64,000 nt of DNA from Limisphaerales bacterium (GCA_004213515.1 SHAK01000005.1:1-64000); one strand, 5' to 3'. Positions 36,544 to 46,211 are shown, counted from the first letter of the stretch. Notes: generated by a model from the letters alone, not told the origin. Translations and numbers: made by a program.

Positions 36544-36611
36544 ACGCCCTGCCCTTCGCTGGGTCAACCGGAGCTTGAAAGCTTTATCTAAACCTTTAGA
36601 TTTTCCTTATA

Positions 36612-37892
36612 ATGCTGAAAAATAAAAATTCACGCCGCCATTTCATAAAACAAACAACATTCACAATTTTAACAGCTGGTAGCGCTCGATCATACGCAGC
36701 CAATGAAAAACTTAATATTGGAATAATTGGCGTCTTCAATCGCGGCAAAGCCAATTTAGACGGAGTCAAAAATGAAAATATTACCGCTCTTTGTGATGTA
36801 GATAGCAATTTTCTCTCTGCCCAATCGCGGAATTTTCCAAAAGCCAATCAATATGCAGATTTTCGTCGAATGATAGATAGTGAAAATCTAGATGCATTGG
36901 TAGTCAGCAGCCCTGACCATACCCACGCTGTAGCCACATCATTTGGTCTTAATAACGGTTTGCACACCTATTGCGAAAAGCCATTAACCCATACAATATC
37001 TGAATGTAGGACCATTACTAATTTGGCTAGAGAAAAAAATCTTGTTACCCAAATGGGCACCCAGATTCATGCTGGAGAAAATTACCGAAGAGTTGTTGAA
37101 CTACTCAACTCGAACGCCATTGGAAAAGTAAATGAAGTTCATGTGTGGGTAGCATCAACTTTCGGCGGTCAACCAAGAACAAAAGGCTCTTACGATGCCC
37201 CAAACAACCTAAACTACAATCTCTGGCTAGGACCTCAAAAAAAATATACACCTTATCATCCGACACATCATCCATTCCACTGGAGACAATGGTGGGATTT
37301 TGCTGGAGGAACACTAGCCGACATTGGCTGCCATTATATCGACTTAAGTCACTGGGCACTTAACCTTCGCCACCCAAGTAAAATAAAGGTAATCGATGGT
37401 CCAAAACCTGATAACGAATATACACCACAATCACTAGTTGTTGACTTTCATTATAAAGAAATTGGCAAACAACCTAAAACTAAGCTTCGATGGTATCATG
37501 GAAAATCTCGCCCCCCACACTTTTCAGAGGGAATATTACCTAATTGGGGTAATGGATGTTTGTTTATTGGAAACAAAGGAATGCTGCTTGCCGATTACAA
37601 CAAACATTTATTATTGCCAGAAAAAGATTTTAAAGATTTCCAAAAACCTGAACCAAGCATCCCTAAATCAATTGGACATCATCAAGAATGGATTGAGGCA
37701 ATTAAAACAGGAAGTGAAACTACTTGCAATTTTGACTATTCAGGACCTCTTACTGAAGTAGTTCTCCTAGGAAACATCGCGCATCGAACAAATACCCCAA
37801 TAGTATGGGACCATAAAAAAATGAAGGCAACTGGACAATCTCAGGCTGATGAATTCATAAACCATCAATATAGCAAAGGATGGGAATTATAG
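36612..37892 (+). CDS. Exported Gfo/Idh/MocA oxidoreductase (TAT signal)
   Basis: 426 aa. The N-terminus carries a twin-arginine signal (SRRHFIK) followed by a hydrophobic TILTAGSARSYA, so a folded, cofactor-loaded protein is exported. The Rossmann motif is GIIGVFNRGKAN and the catalytic-type CEKPLTH follows at about residues 123-129. The C-terminal domain has HPFHWRQWWDFAGGTLADIGCHYIDL, the conserved block of the family. It likely oxidises a sugar glycoside, perhaps at C3, in the periplasm. A paralogue lies at 41985. Confidence 0.87.
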   Translation: MLKNKNSRRHFIKQTTFTILTAGSARSYAANEKLNIGIIGVFNRGKANLDGVKNENITALCDVDSNFLSAQSRNFPKANQYADFRRMIDSENLDALVVSSPDHTHAVATSFGLNNGLHTYCEKPLTHTISECRTITNLAREKNLVTQMGTQIHAGENYRRVVELLNSNAIGKVNEVHVWVASTFGGQPRTKGSYDAPNNLNYNLWLGPQKKYTPYHPTHHPFHWRQWWDFAGGTLADIGCHYIDLSHWALNLRHPSKIKVIDGPKPDNEYTPQSLVVDFHYKEIGKQPKTKLRWYHGKSRPPHFSEGILPNWGNGCLFIGNKGMLLADYNKHLLLPEKDFKDFQKPEPSIPKSIGHHQEWIEAIKTGSETTCNFDYSGPLTEVVLLGNIAHRTNTPIVWDHKKMKATGQSQADEFINHQYSKGWEL

Positions 37893-37952
37893 TTTTTATT
37901 AAAGGGCATGAAAAACTAGTAAAAAAAATGAAAAATGTTAAAATCCGAGACT

Positions 37953-38513
37953 ATGCCAATTGATCAAGTATTAACAGAAGCCAAAGATAAAATGACGAAG
38001 TCTGAGTCTGCTATGATGCATGAATTTGATGGAGTGCGAACAGGCAAAGCCAACCCCGCACTTGTTGAAAACATAATGGCAGAAGCATATGGCTCCACTA
38101 TGCGGCTAAGGGACATGGCTGGCATAACTGCTCCGGAAACAAGAACGATATTAATACAGCCTTGGGATGCAGGAACTGTAGATCCTATCAACAAAGCAAT
38201 TCAATCAGCTAACCTAGGACTTAACCCTTCAATTGACGGGAAAGTAATTAGAATAACTCTTCCTGAACTTAGCCAAGAGCGTCGTGAAGAATTGGTCAAA
38301 GTTGCAAAAAAAATTACTGAAGATGGTAGGGTTGCTGTCCGACATGTCCGAAGAGACGCTCTGGAAGGGCTAAAAAAGTGCAGTAAAGAATCTGGAGTTT
38401 CAGAGGACGAAATTAAAACTGCCGAGAAGGAAGTTCAAAAGCTTACTGACGATTTCATTAAAAAAATAGAGTCACACCTTACAGATAAAGAAAAAGAAAT
38501 ATTAACTGTTTAA
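37953..38513 (+). CDS. frr: Ribosome recycling factor
   Basis: The ATG at 37953 (MPIDQVL) gives 186 aa, the family length; the track start at 37935 adds six residues. RRF landmarks are the FDGVRTGKANPALVENI helix, ITAPETRTILIQPWDAG, LGLNPSIDGKVIRITLPELSQERREELVK and VRHVRRDAL. It splits post-termination ribosomes with EF-G. The usual neighbours pyrH and tsf are not here; instead a Gfo/Idh/MocA gene precedes it. Confidence 0.95.
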   Translation: MPIDQVLTEAKDKMTKSESAMMHEFDGVRTGKANPALVENIMAEAYGSTMRLRDMAGITAPETRTILIQPWDAGTVDPINKAIQSANLGLNPSIDGKVIRITLPELSQERREELVKVAKKITEDGRVAVRHVRRDALEGLKKCSKESGVSEDEIKTAEKEVQKLTDDFIKKIESHLTDKEKEILTV

Positions 38514-38525
38514 AAATTTATGATT

Positions 38526-38548
38526 AGTAATTGACCATAATAATTACT
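38526..38548. terminator. AT-rich hairpin between convergent frr and the WD40 gene
   Basis: A 7-base stem AGTAATT/AATTACT with a 9-base loop lies in the 66-base convergent gap after frr. There is no U-run after it on the plus strand and only a delayed T-rich stretch on the minus strand, so it is at best a weak bidirectional terminator. Confidence 0.3.
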
Positions 38549-38579
38549 GAGCAATTTATTTAAGCGCTTCTATTTTTGA

Positions 38580-41500
38580 CTAGTTTTTATTTGCAAGATC
38601 ACCCTCTACGCCCAGAGCTTCAAATTGATATAAAAGTTTACCACTCTCCAAATCCCACACCCGTAAAACTCCATCAAATCCACCCGCAACCGCAAGCTTA
38701 CCATTCGGAGTCACAGAGCTGGAGTGCATATACGAAGATGTTTGAGGAAGCTTTTTCACTTCCGCTCCGTCTTCTTTGACAATCTTAACTACATTGTCTC
38801 CTGCTGATAATAGGAGTTGTGTTCCAATACCAAGAAAGTGCACAGAAGTTACTTCTTTTCCAAATCCACTAAAAGATTTCTTCTGCTCACCATTGGTAAG
38901 ATTCCATATTTTAACTGCCTTATCAGCTCCAACACTTGCCAAAACCCGGCCGTTTCGTTGCCAGCTAACACCAAGAACATGACCTGTATGCCCTTCTAAA
39001 GATTGAAGTTCCTTACCTCTTTCAGTTTCAAATATACGAGCGAACCGGTCTGTTCCTCCTGATGCAATCTTGCTTCCATCAGGGGAAAATTTTAGTGCAC
39101 TCACTGTATCACTATGAGCTTGTGGTATCCTTAGCTCCTCTGAGCCATCTTCAACATTCCAAATATACAACTCTCCTCCACGCGAAGGAAACCCTCCTCC
39201 AGTAGCCAATTTTTTGCCGTCCGAACTAAAATCTAAAGCAATAATCCGATCCTCAAACTGTGATTCTTTATCGCCGGTGCCTATTTTCCTTACCAATGAC
39301 CATGAAGGGGATGCATCAACAATTTCTATATCAGCACCATTTCCATTTATTGCTAAACGACCTTCTGATAACAACTTAATACTCTTAATCAGTCGCCCAT
39401 TAAAATTTAAGGAATGAGCGCGTTGCCCATTAGTTGCAGACCACGCTTGCACTCTACCATCAACCCTCAAAGCATAAATCAATGATTGATCATGGGAATA
39501 AACAACATCAATCCAATCTTGAGAAAATGCAGCTGATCTAGCCTTTGCAATATCAACCTTAGATTTAAATATACCTGGCAGTTTACCCGCTAGTTCTTGA
39601 GCTTTAATTGCAGCAGCTAAGCTAGATGCAGCATTTTTAACATTGGTTGCTGTAAATCCAACCTCAGCTTTAGACAATTCAATCTCACGGTTAGAGTTCT
39701 CAACCGCCTTACCTGAATCTTCGATCTTCTTCTCTAAATTCTTTTTTTCCTCAACTGATTTTTTTTGCCTGTCTTTTGCAGAAGCAATCTCTTTTACGAC
39801 TTTATCTAATTTAAAATTAACTTCTTTTAAATATGCCTGAGCCTCCTCAAGTGATTTGCCAGTAATAATCTTACCAGAAGACAATGAAGCTATTTTTTCT
39901 TCAATAGAGGAAAACATACTAATCCCAACCTCAAACTCACCAACTTTACGATCAGCTAATGCTTTGGTTGCTCTCGCTTGAGAAGCCAAAACCTTATCTC
40001 CTTCAGATTTACCAGCTTCTAACTTTGCTGCTGCTGCTAACGAATTTGCACCGTCAGCTATAGCCCCAAGCCTAATTAGATTATTAATAAGCTTAGCTTT
40101 CTCAAGTATAGCTAAATCCAAGTCTTTCTCTACTTTTAAAAAGCTATTTTTATATTTACCGATTCTCTTCTTAGCTCCATTTAACAAACTATCAAAATTC
40201 GACTTATCTTTTAATGCTATCTCAACCCTATTTGGCAGCTCCTCTATCTCCTTATTTAATTTCACTAAAACAGATTCAGAATCGGTTTTTTCTTTAGCCT
40301 TACTGACGGCTGCTTTTTGATTAGCAACAAAAGTATCTTGAGCCTTTTTGTAAGCAGCCTCATCCTGATTAAGTTGTTTTTGTTTATTTTTAACAGTAGT
40401 TTTGTGATACGATACTTCTGCCTTTACAAAGGCTAAATCTTGCTCGGCAAGATGCATTCTCTCATCAACAATAGGATCACCTTTAAGTTGCCCCATCATA
40501 GTCCAATTCTTCGTATCCCAAAGTTTTGCTATTACACCCCCAGTAGTTATTAACTGATTTTCACGTCTATTAAACTTTAAACCTGACACTAGTTCTCCGT
40601 GGTCAATAATTTTAACGGCTTTTCCAAAATTAGCATTAACAACATGGACAGCCCCGTCTACCTGCCCTACAAATATTGACTCTTTATTTTTCCTTGCCGA
40701 TAAAGCACTTACTTCAGAGGGGACCTTCCACTCGAACAAGGTTCTATCAGGATTATTCTTCATCCATAACTTTACTGTGCCTCCATCATGAGCTGAGACT
40801 ATTCTGTTGCTATCGAGCCATACAAAAAAACTAATTTTAAGAGGAGATGATTCACGAGTTATACGAGATCCCGTGTCTAATTTCCATATCCTTACTCGAC
40901 CATCACTAAATAGAACTGCAACACTTTTACCATCAGGCGATTTTATTACACGCTGAGCTCCCAAGCTACTTACACGGTCTGACCAAACTGGCATCCCATT
41001 TTTTAGACTAACCGCATGAACGGTGCCTGAACTTCCGGCAACAACTGCAATATCGCTTTCATAATCAACATCCATTCCAACTACTTTTTCATTGCCGTTC
41101 ATAATGTTAACTATTCTTACTTTTTCATTAATCCGATTAGACCACAACTTAACAACACGAAATCCCCCTGAAGCCAAAGTTTTCCCATCTGGACTAAAAG
41201 AAAGAGACTGAACTAAATCTCTATGAGCAATATTTTCACCAAGACTTGGATCGCTCAAACGAGTAACTAACTGCTGTGTTGGAAGATGATAAATAAATAT
41301 TTGATTTCCTCGGCTGCAAGCAGCGAATTGCCCATCGTCTGAGATAGTTGTAGAGTATATAGGAGCCATCGACAAAGGAACTGGTTGCCAATTAAATTTC
41401 TCAACAACATTCTTCACCTCTCCCTTTGCACCTTGATTAATCCACAGACTTATAAGTCCAAGTTGATAAGGTGTTAGACTATTTGCTCCTACCTTATTAC

Positions 41501-41825
41501 GTCGCGGAGGCATGTAAGGCTTTTTGCTTTGACGGATATGAAACATCAATTGACTTTTTTCAGCGCTACCAGGAATAACCATAGCACCACTTTCACCACC
41601 CACTCCTATGCTCAATGGTGTTTCTAAATTTAGATCAGCATCAGCATCCTTAGAATTATGGCATGCCAAACAGTTTTTGCGAAAAATAGGCAAAATCTCT
41701 GAAGCAAAATCAACTGCCTCCTTTCTACTTAATTTAGCTATTTCAAGCTCAGCTAAAACATTTACCACTGTTATTTGGCTAAAAGAAGTAGCCAGAAACA
41801 ATAAAACATGAAAATACCGCTGCAT
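38580..41825 (-). CDS. Exported heme c / WD40 / coiled-coil protein
   Basis: 1081 aa with a signal peptide (about residues 1-25). A planctomycete-type cytochrome c domain follows, with heme motif C52-L-A-C55-H56 and a likely axial Met105 in MPPRR. Then come a first WD40 propeller (about 155-450; SFSPDGKTLASGG, VKLW, VRIWKL), a long Lys/Glu-rich coiled coil (about 455-760) and a second WD40 propeller (about 790-1070; LKFSPDGSKIASGGTDRFARI, LEGHTGHVLGVSW). It is probably a periplasmic scaffold or electron-transfer protein. Partners unknown; architecture is clear. Confidence 0.87.
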   Translation of the reverse strand: MQRYFHVLLFLATSFSQITVVNVLAELEIAKLSRKEAVDFASEILPIFRKNCLACHNSKDADADLNLETPLSIGVGGESGAMVIPGSAEKSQLMFHIRQSKKPYMPPRRNKVGANSLTPYQLGLISLWINQGAKGEVKNVVEKFNWQPVPLSMAPIYSTTISDDGQFAACSRGNQIFIYHLPTQQLVTRLSDPSLGENIAHRDLVQSLSFSPDGKTLASGGFRVVKLWSNRINEKVRIVNIMNGNEKVVGMDVDYESDIAVVAGSSGTVHAVSLKNGMPVWSDRVSSLGAQRVIKSPDGKSVAVLFSDGRVRIWKLDTGSRITRESSPLKISFFVWLDSNRIVSAHDGGTVKLWMKNNPDRTLFEWKVPSEVSALSARKNKESIFVGQVDGAVHVVNANFGKAVKIIDHGELVSGLKFNRRENQLITTGGVIAKLWDTKNWTMMGQLKGDPIVDERMHLAEQDLAFVKAEVSYHKTTVKNKQKQLNQDEAAYKKAQDTFVANQKAAVSKAKEKTDSESVLVKLNKEIEELPNRVEIALKDKSNFDSLLNGAKKRIGKYKNSFLKVEKDLDLAILEKAKLINNLIRLGAIADGANSLAAAAKLEAGKSEGDKVLASQARATKALADRKVGEFEVGISMFSSIEEKIASLSSGKIITGKSLEEAQAYLKEVNFKLDKVVKEIASAKDRQKKSVEEKKNLEKKIEDSGKAVENSNREIELSKAEVGFTATNVKNAASSLAAAIKAQELAGKLPGIFKSKVDIAKARSAAFSQDWIDVVYSHDQSLIYALRVDGRVQAWSATNGQRAHSLNFNGRLIKSIKLLSEGRLAINGNGADIEIVDASPSWSLVRKIGTGDKESQFEDRIIALDFSSDGKKLATGGGFPSRGGELYIWNVEDGSEELRIPQAHSDTVSALKFSPDGSKIASGGTDRFARIFETERGKELQSLEGHTGHVLGVSWQRNGRVLASVGADKAVKIWNLTNGEQKKSFSGFGKEVTSVHFLGIGTQLLLSAGDNVVKIVKEDGAEVKKLPQTSSYMHSSSVTPNGKLAVAGGFDGVLRVWDLESGKLLYQFEALGVEGDLANKN

Positions 41826-41984
41826 TATAGGATAAACAATTGTTCCTAATAAAAAAACATTTGAACAGTATTTTTCACATCAATTTTTTTCTGTTAATAC
41901 CCTTTAAAATAGGTGAGGATTTTTTCATTCCGACAATACTCAGCTTGGAGTCGTCGGTTGATATAAACTTTCAATATTAATACT

Positions 41985-43376
41985 ATGACAAATAAACCAA
42001 AGAGTGCACTTTCTCGACGCAAGTTCATCTCTAATTCCTCAGCTGCGACTTTGAGCGCTGCCGCTTTTGGACCGTTCATGCTTCGAGGACAAAATCTTAA
42101 CAGCAAGATAAACCTTGCTGCTATTGGTGCAGGGGGAAAAGGCTCTAGCGATACTGATAATTCCGCCCGATGTGGAGCCAATGTCGTAGCGCTTTGTGAT
42201 GTGGACACTAACACCTTGCGATCTCGCGGGCAAAAATATCCTGGAGCTGCAACTTTTCAGGATTTTCGAAAAATGTTTGATAAGATGGGTAAATCCATCG
42301 ATGCCTGCACTGTTTCAACACCGGACCATATGCATGCCATAGCTGGGGTCCAAGCCATGAAAATGGGCAAACATGTTTACGTTCAAAAGCCCCTCACCCA
42401 GTCAGTCTATGAAGCCAGACTAATGGCTAAAGTTGCCAAAGAACAAAAAGTGGCAACACAAATGGGCAACCAAGGTAGCGCTGGAAGCGGCCTAAGAAGG
42501 GCAGTACAAGTAATTCAATCAGGAATGATCGGAGATGTGACTGAGTTACATGTTTGGTCAAACCGCCCAGTTTGGCCTCAAGGCATAGGCCGCCCAAAAG
42601 GTTCCGATCCAGTACCAAATCATTTGGATTGGGGACTTTGGCAAGGTCCTGTTAAGCATCGCCCCTACAAAAAAGGTGCTTATCACACATTCAATTGGCG
42701 TGGATGGTTAGACTATGGAACTGGGGCTTTGGGAGATATGGCATGTCATACAGTGAATATGCCATTTAGAGCTCTTAAGCTTGGATATCCAACTCTAGTT
42801 GAAGCAGAAGCTCATTCAGGGATTAACAAAGAAACTTACCCTCTTAATTCAAGGATTCGATTTGAATTCCCAGAAAGAGACGGAATGGTTCCTCTAAAAT
42901 TCTGGTGGTATGACGGCAAGATTGATGGCAATCAGAACCAGCCTCATCCAGATGTCACCTCAAAAATTGCTAACACTATGGGCAAAATCAGAGGAAGCGG
43001 CTGCCTTTTAATTGGAACAAAGGGGCAAATTTTCACTCCAGACGATTACGGGTCTAGGTATTATGTCGCTCTCAATGATGAGAAAAAATTCAAAGGAAGC
43101 AAAAACCATGAGGCTGACAAAGCTATTCCAGAAAAATTCTGGAAATCTCCAGGCCATACTCAGGAATGGTTTGATATGATGAAAGGTGGACGCCCCGCAT
43201 ACTCTAACTTTGATAATGCAGCATACCTAACCGAAATCATTCTTCTAGGCTGTATTGCAATGCAGGTTGGGAAGAATAGAAAAATGGAATGGGATGGGCC
43301 AAACATGAAGTCCCCTAATATTGCAGAGGCTGCTAATTATGTGAAAAGGGATTACCTAAATGGTTATACCTTATAA
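41985..43376 (+). CDS. Exported Gfo/Idh/MocA oxidoreductase (TAT signal)
   Basis: 463 aa. The twin-arginine signal is SRRKFIS followed by a small-residue hydrophobic run (AATLSAAAFGPFML). The Rossmann motif is AAIGAGGKGSSD, and the usual EKP is QKP here (VYVQKPLTQ), a variant seen in exported members. The C-terminal domain shows TFNWRGWLDYGTGALGDMACHTVNMPF, with the His often used in catalysis. The C-terminus (VKRDYLNGYTL) is typical. Expected to be a periplasmic sugar oxidoreductase. A strong terminator follows at 43398. Confidence 0.87.
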   Translation: MTNKPKSALSRRKFISNSSAATLSAAAFGPFMLRGQNLNSKINLAAIGAGGKGSSDTDNSARCGANVVALCDVDTNTLRSRGQKYPGAATFQDFRKMFDKMGKSIDACTVSTPDHMHAIAGVQAMKMGKHVYVQKPLTQSVYEARLMAKVAKEQKVATQMGNQGSAGSGLRRAVQVIQSGMIGDVTELHVWSNRPVWPQGIGRPKGSDPVPNHLDWGLWQGPVKHRPYKKGAYHTFNWRGWLDYGTGALGDMACHTVNMPFRALKLGYPTLVEAEAHSGINKETYPLNSRIRFEFPERDGMVPLKFWWYDGKIDGNQNQPHPDVTSKIANTMGKIRGSGCLLIGTKGQIFTPDDYGSRYYVALNDEKKFKGSKNHEADKAIPEKFWKSPGHTQEWFDMMKGGRPAYSNFDNAAYLTEIILLGCIAMQVGKNRKMEWDGPNMKSPNIAEAANYVKRDYLNGYTL

Positions 43377-43397
43377 ATAGCCAATTCAATTCGACTA

Positions 43398-43433
43398 ACA
43401 CCCGGCCAAATTACTTGCGCCGGGTGTTTTTAT
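43398..43433 (+). terminator. Rho-independent terminator
   Basis: A GC-rich 9-base stem ACACCCGGC (43398-43406) with GCCGGGTGT (43419-43427), a 12-base loop and TTTTTAT follow the Gfo/Idh/MocA stop by about 20 bases. It separates that gene from the gsp operon. Confidence 0.9.
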
Positions 43434-43667
43434 ATCTAATTTGAATTTTTAATCTTATAAAAAATTACTTAATCATAATTCTTATTAAAAGATATATAAA
43501 TAATCGATCAAAGATTGACTTAAGCATCCAAAAAGAGGAAATTTTTAAAGGTTTTGGCCATATGTAGTAAAAAATAATCCTCTCAAACACAATATAGAGT
43601 TTTTTTGATTACTTATGTAACATTTTAGCCTCAAATTTGTATAAAGAATTAATTATTAATATATTAA
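43434..43667 (+). promoter_or_regulatory. AT-rich upstream region of the gsp operon
   Basis: A 234-base gap with no gene leads the plus-strand gsp operon. A weak promoter guess is GTAACA (43617-43622) and TATAAA (43640-43645) with 17 bases between them, 22 bases before the gspG ATG at 43668. Nothing else stands out apart from A/T runs. Confidence 0.3.
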
Positions 43668-44201
43668 ATGAAAATTAAGCTAAATTCTATTAAGAAAAAC
43701 AAAGGTGCTTTTACTCTGATAGAAATCCTGCTCGTACTTGTAATTATTGGATTAGTAGCAACAGCCTTGGTGGTGAATTTAATGCCACAACAGGAAGGAG
43801 CAGAGAGAAATGCTGCAGATCTATTAGTTAAATCAGTTAAGAACTCACTTAATACATATCGCCTAAACATAGGGCATTACCCTACCGAAGATGAAGGAGG
43901 GCTTCTTGCTTTGGTTCAGAAACCAACATTCGAAAATGAAAGGCTCGGCACTAAATGGACTGGCCCATACGTTAAATCAGGAACAACTTTTGATGACCCT
44001 TGGGGTAATCCTCTAGTTTACGAACCGGCTGACCCAGAATTCAAACAACCAGAAGATCCAGACTACCGCCTTTATTCAAAGGGGCCTAACGGTCTTGAAG
44101 GAGATGAGGACGACATTGGAGACAAAGAACAAGAAGAGGAAGTCGACAGCCTGGAAGAGCTAGGTGAAGCTGGAGGAGGATTAACGACCGGGAATGAATA
44201 A
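43668..44201 (+). CDS. gspG: Type II secretion major pseudopilin GspG
   Basis: 177 aa. The prepilin cleavage site lies after A14 (GA before FTLIEILL), with Glu at mature position 5. The GspG hallmark calcium loop is present: DPWGNPLVYEPADP, then YRLYSKGPNGLEGDEDDIGD. HYPTEDEGGLLAL is also GspG-specific. The C-terminus carries about 25 further residues that are strongly acidic (KEQEEEVDSLEELGE), longer than the typical DIGNW ending. It forms the pseudopilus shaft. First gene of the operon; its end overlaps gspH by 8 bases. Confidence 0.93.
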   Translation: MKIKLNSIKKNKGAFTLIEILLVLVIIGLVATALVVNLMPQQEGAERNAADLLVKSVKNSLNTYRLNIGHYPTEDEGGLLALVQKPTFENERLGTKWTGPYVKSGTTFDDPWGNPLVYEPADPEFKQPEDPDYRLYSKGPNGLEGDEDDIGDKEQEEEVDSLEELGEAGGGLTTGNE

Positions 44202-44937
44202 CCGGCCGCACTTCGCCGGCAAATCCATCAGGGCTTTTTCGCTGTTGGAACTTCTTTTAGTGCTGGTGATTGTGATGTTGCTTTTTGGCGCCGCAGTTTT
44301 TGAGTTTAACTCTATAAACCGCGGCGCTTCTCTTTCTGAAGGAACAGACCGTCTCAAATCCTTGTTTTTATTTGCAAGTAACGAAGCGCAACGCACCGGG
44401 AAATCAGTTAGGATTCGCTTTGGGATATCCGGAGCGAATACATCAACTAATACCATTCAAACTGTAGACTTAAACGAGAACAATTTACCAATAGCAGAAT
44501 GGGAACCGGCTCCCCTTAAGTTACCTGGGCAATTTAAATTACTGCCTAATAGCAAAACTTATTCTAATGACATTGATGAATTAGTAACAATCGAATCAGT
44601 TACACTAACTGGGCTTGATGCTCAAACAGCCTTGATAGCCAACAATCCTGAAAACTCCTTAATGCAGACAGTCCAAGAGCAGGAAGACGGCGAATCAATT
44701 GAAGGCTTAATTCCCCCAATCTATTTCTACCAAGACGGTTCATGCGATTCTGCCAAAGTGCAACTTGCCAGCAAAAATTTAAATAATCTTAATAAATCAA
44801 TAGTTGAATTAATCGGACTCACAGGAACCGTTAGTCATAATTATCTAGAGATACAACCTAACCAACTAAATAAAACTAACGATTATGAATCTGTCGAAAC
44901 AGTTAACCAACCAAGTAAAACTATAATCACTCCATGA
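44194..44937 (+). CDS. gspH: Type II secretion minor pseudopilin GspH
   Basis: 247 aa. The cleavage/methylation helix is FSLLELLLVLVIVMLLF, with A just before it and Glu at position 5. Then comes a SLSEGTDRLKSLFLFASNEAQRTGKSVRIRF segment typical of GspH. The position between gspG and gspI supports the name more than the sequence alone. Its start codon lies in the end of gspG and its stop overlaps the gspI ATG (ATGA), so translation is coupled. It is longer than the common GspH length of about 170-200 aa. Confidence 0.82.
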   Translation: MNNRPHFAGKSIRAFSLLELLLVLVIVMLLFGAAVFEFNSINRGASLSEGTDRLKSLFLFASNEAQRTGKSVRIRFGISGANTSTNTIQTVDLNENNLPIAEWEPAPLKLPGQFKLLPNSKTYSNDIDELVTIESVTLTGLDAQTALIANNPENSLMQTVQEQEDGESIEGLIPPIYFYQDGSCDSAKVQLASKNLNNLNKSIVELIGLTGTVSHNYLEIQPNQLNKTNDYESVETVNQPSKTIITP

Positions 44938-45353
44938 TTATTCAACTTCAAAAAAACACCCCACCTAAATCTGGAGTCGTCCTATTTGAAGTTATTTTAG
45001 CATTAGTTTTATTTTCTTTTGCGGCAATTATTATAGCTAATAGTTTCAGCTCGTCTCTCAGAAGCGTGGACCGCATGAGAAATGATTTAGACGCTTCAAA
45101 TCTTGCTATTTCCACACTATCTGAAATTGAACTTGGAATTAAACCTATCGAAACCTCTGCCCCTACAGAATTCGAAGAACCTTTTGAAAAATGGACTTGG
45201 CAAATCGAAACAACAAAGCCAAATGAAGATCTCGATATGGGGGGAGGCTTGACTCTTGTTGAAGTCATAATCATCAACGAAGATTTAGGACGCGAAACAA
45301 GAATTGCTCGAATGATCCGGCCACCAGCTGAAATACAATCCTTAAATGATTAA
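44934..45353 (+). CDS. gspI: Type II secretion minor pseudopilin GspI
   Basis: 139 aa, normal for GspI. The processing site is G before VVLFEVILALVLFSFAA, with Glu at position 5, and the following helix has RNDLDASNLAISTLSEIE. A WTWQIETT strand lies where GspI has its conserved W-x-V region. Minor pseudopilins I, J and K form the tip. It overlaps gspH by 4 bases and is followed 3 bases later by gspJ. The track ORF 44948-45277 on the opposite strand is a shadow. Confidence 0.82.
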   Translation: MIIQLQKNTPPKSGVVLFEVILALVLFSFAAIIIANSFSSSLRSVDRMRNDLDASNLAISTLSEIELGIKPIETSAPTEFEEPFEKWTWQIETTKPNEDLDMGGGLTLVEVIIINEDLGRETRIARMIRPPAEIQSLND

Positions 45354-45356
45354 GTC

Positions 45357-46211
45357 ATGTCAGAGTCAAATGCATCCAGATCGAATAGACCAAAAAAAAC
45401 AAATAATGCATTTACATTGCTAGAGACTTTGCTTGCCGTAGTTATAGCAACAGGTTTGCTGTCAACTGCAATGTATTTTTATCAACAGTCAGGTAAATTC
45501 CGTAATGACTTAATACTTGAGAACGAGAGAATTGCCAGTGCTAGACTTATTCTAAATAAGATGAGTTCAGAATTGCGCAGCACTTTAACACACCCAAGAC
45601 TAAGGGTTGGCCTTAAGGGTGGATCTAACTGGGTAGAATTTCTCAAAACAGCAACTCCCTCAAAGGGCAGCTGGATGTCCTCAACAGAAACACAATCCCC
45701 TAGCTATCCAGAAACAGGATATCGGTTGATTCGATATCAATTAGCAATGAAAAGCTTAATAAGCGACAGCCTAGACAATGAGGCAAATCGTGAAATGCTC
45801 GAAAACCTTAATCTAAATAAAAACGGAGCCGCTAATGAAGAAGACAATTCTGTCTTAGCAAAACAAGGTGATGCAATCGATCGTATTGAGAGACGACTTC
45901 TTACGAGTAAAGTATCCACTAATACAACTGCTATAGTTAATATCGATCCTGTACGAATTACCGACCAATTAAAATACATGCAGTTCCGCTATTTAAATAA
46001 TGGTTCATGGTCTTATCAATGGTCAGGTCCAAATCCCCCACAAGGAATAGAAATTAGTCTAGGAATAGAACCTTTAAACGCAACAAATTTACTAGAAGAA
46101 TACACTAATCATGTCTTTAGAAGAATCCTTCGAATTCCAACAACATCCCAGCAACCACAAAACGTTTCGACCAATAATGTTGATTTAGAGGAGCCAATTG
46201 AAAGTCTATGA
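45357..46211 (+). CDS. gspJ: Type II secretion minor pseudopilin GspJ
   Basis: 284 aa. The cleavage/methylation helix is A before FTLLETLLAVVIATGLLSTAM, with Glu at position 5. The segment ASARLILNKMSSELRSTL is the GspJ-type helix. An elongated middle (about 120-200) is rich in Asn/Glu and weakly conserved. Its TGA overlaps the gspK ATG (ATGA). Position between gspI and gspK supports the assignment. Confidence 0.82.
   Translation: MSESNASRSNRPKKTNNAFTLLETLLAVVIATGLLSTAMYFYQQSGKFRNDLILENERIASARLILNKMSSELRSTLTHPRLRVGLKGGSNWVEFLKTATPSKGSWMSSTETQSPSYPETGYRLIRYQLAMKSLISDSLDNEANREMLENLNLNKNGAANEEDNSVLAKQGDAIDRIERRLLTSKVSTNTTAIVNIDPVRITDQLKYMQFRYLNNGSWSYQWSGPNPPQGIEISLGIEPLNATNLLEEYTNHVFRRILRIPTTSQQPQNVSTNNVDLEEPIESL

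Noticed and set aside
41826-41984. 159-base divergent gap before the exported oxidoreductase as a possible riboswitch or small RNA locus
   Set aside because: AT-rich with no conserved-looking stem set and no terminator-like hairpin; only ordinary promoter space is supported.
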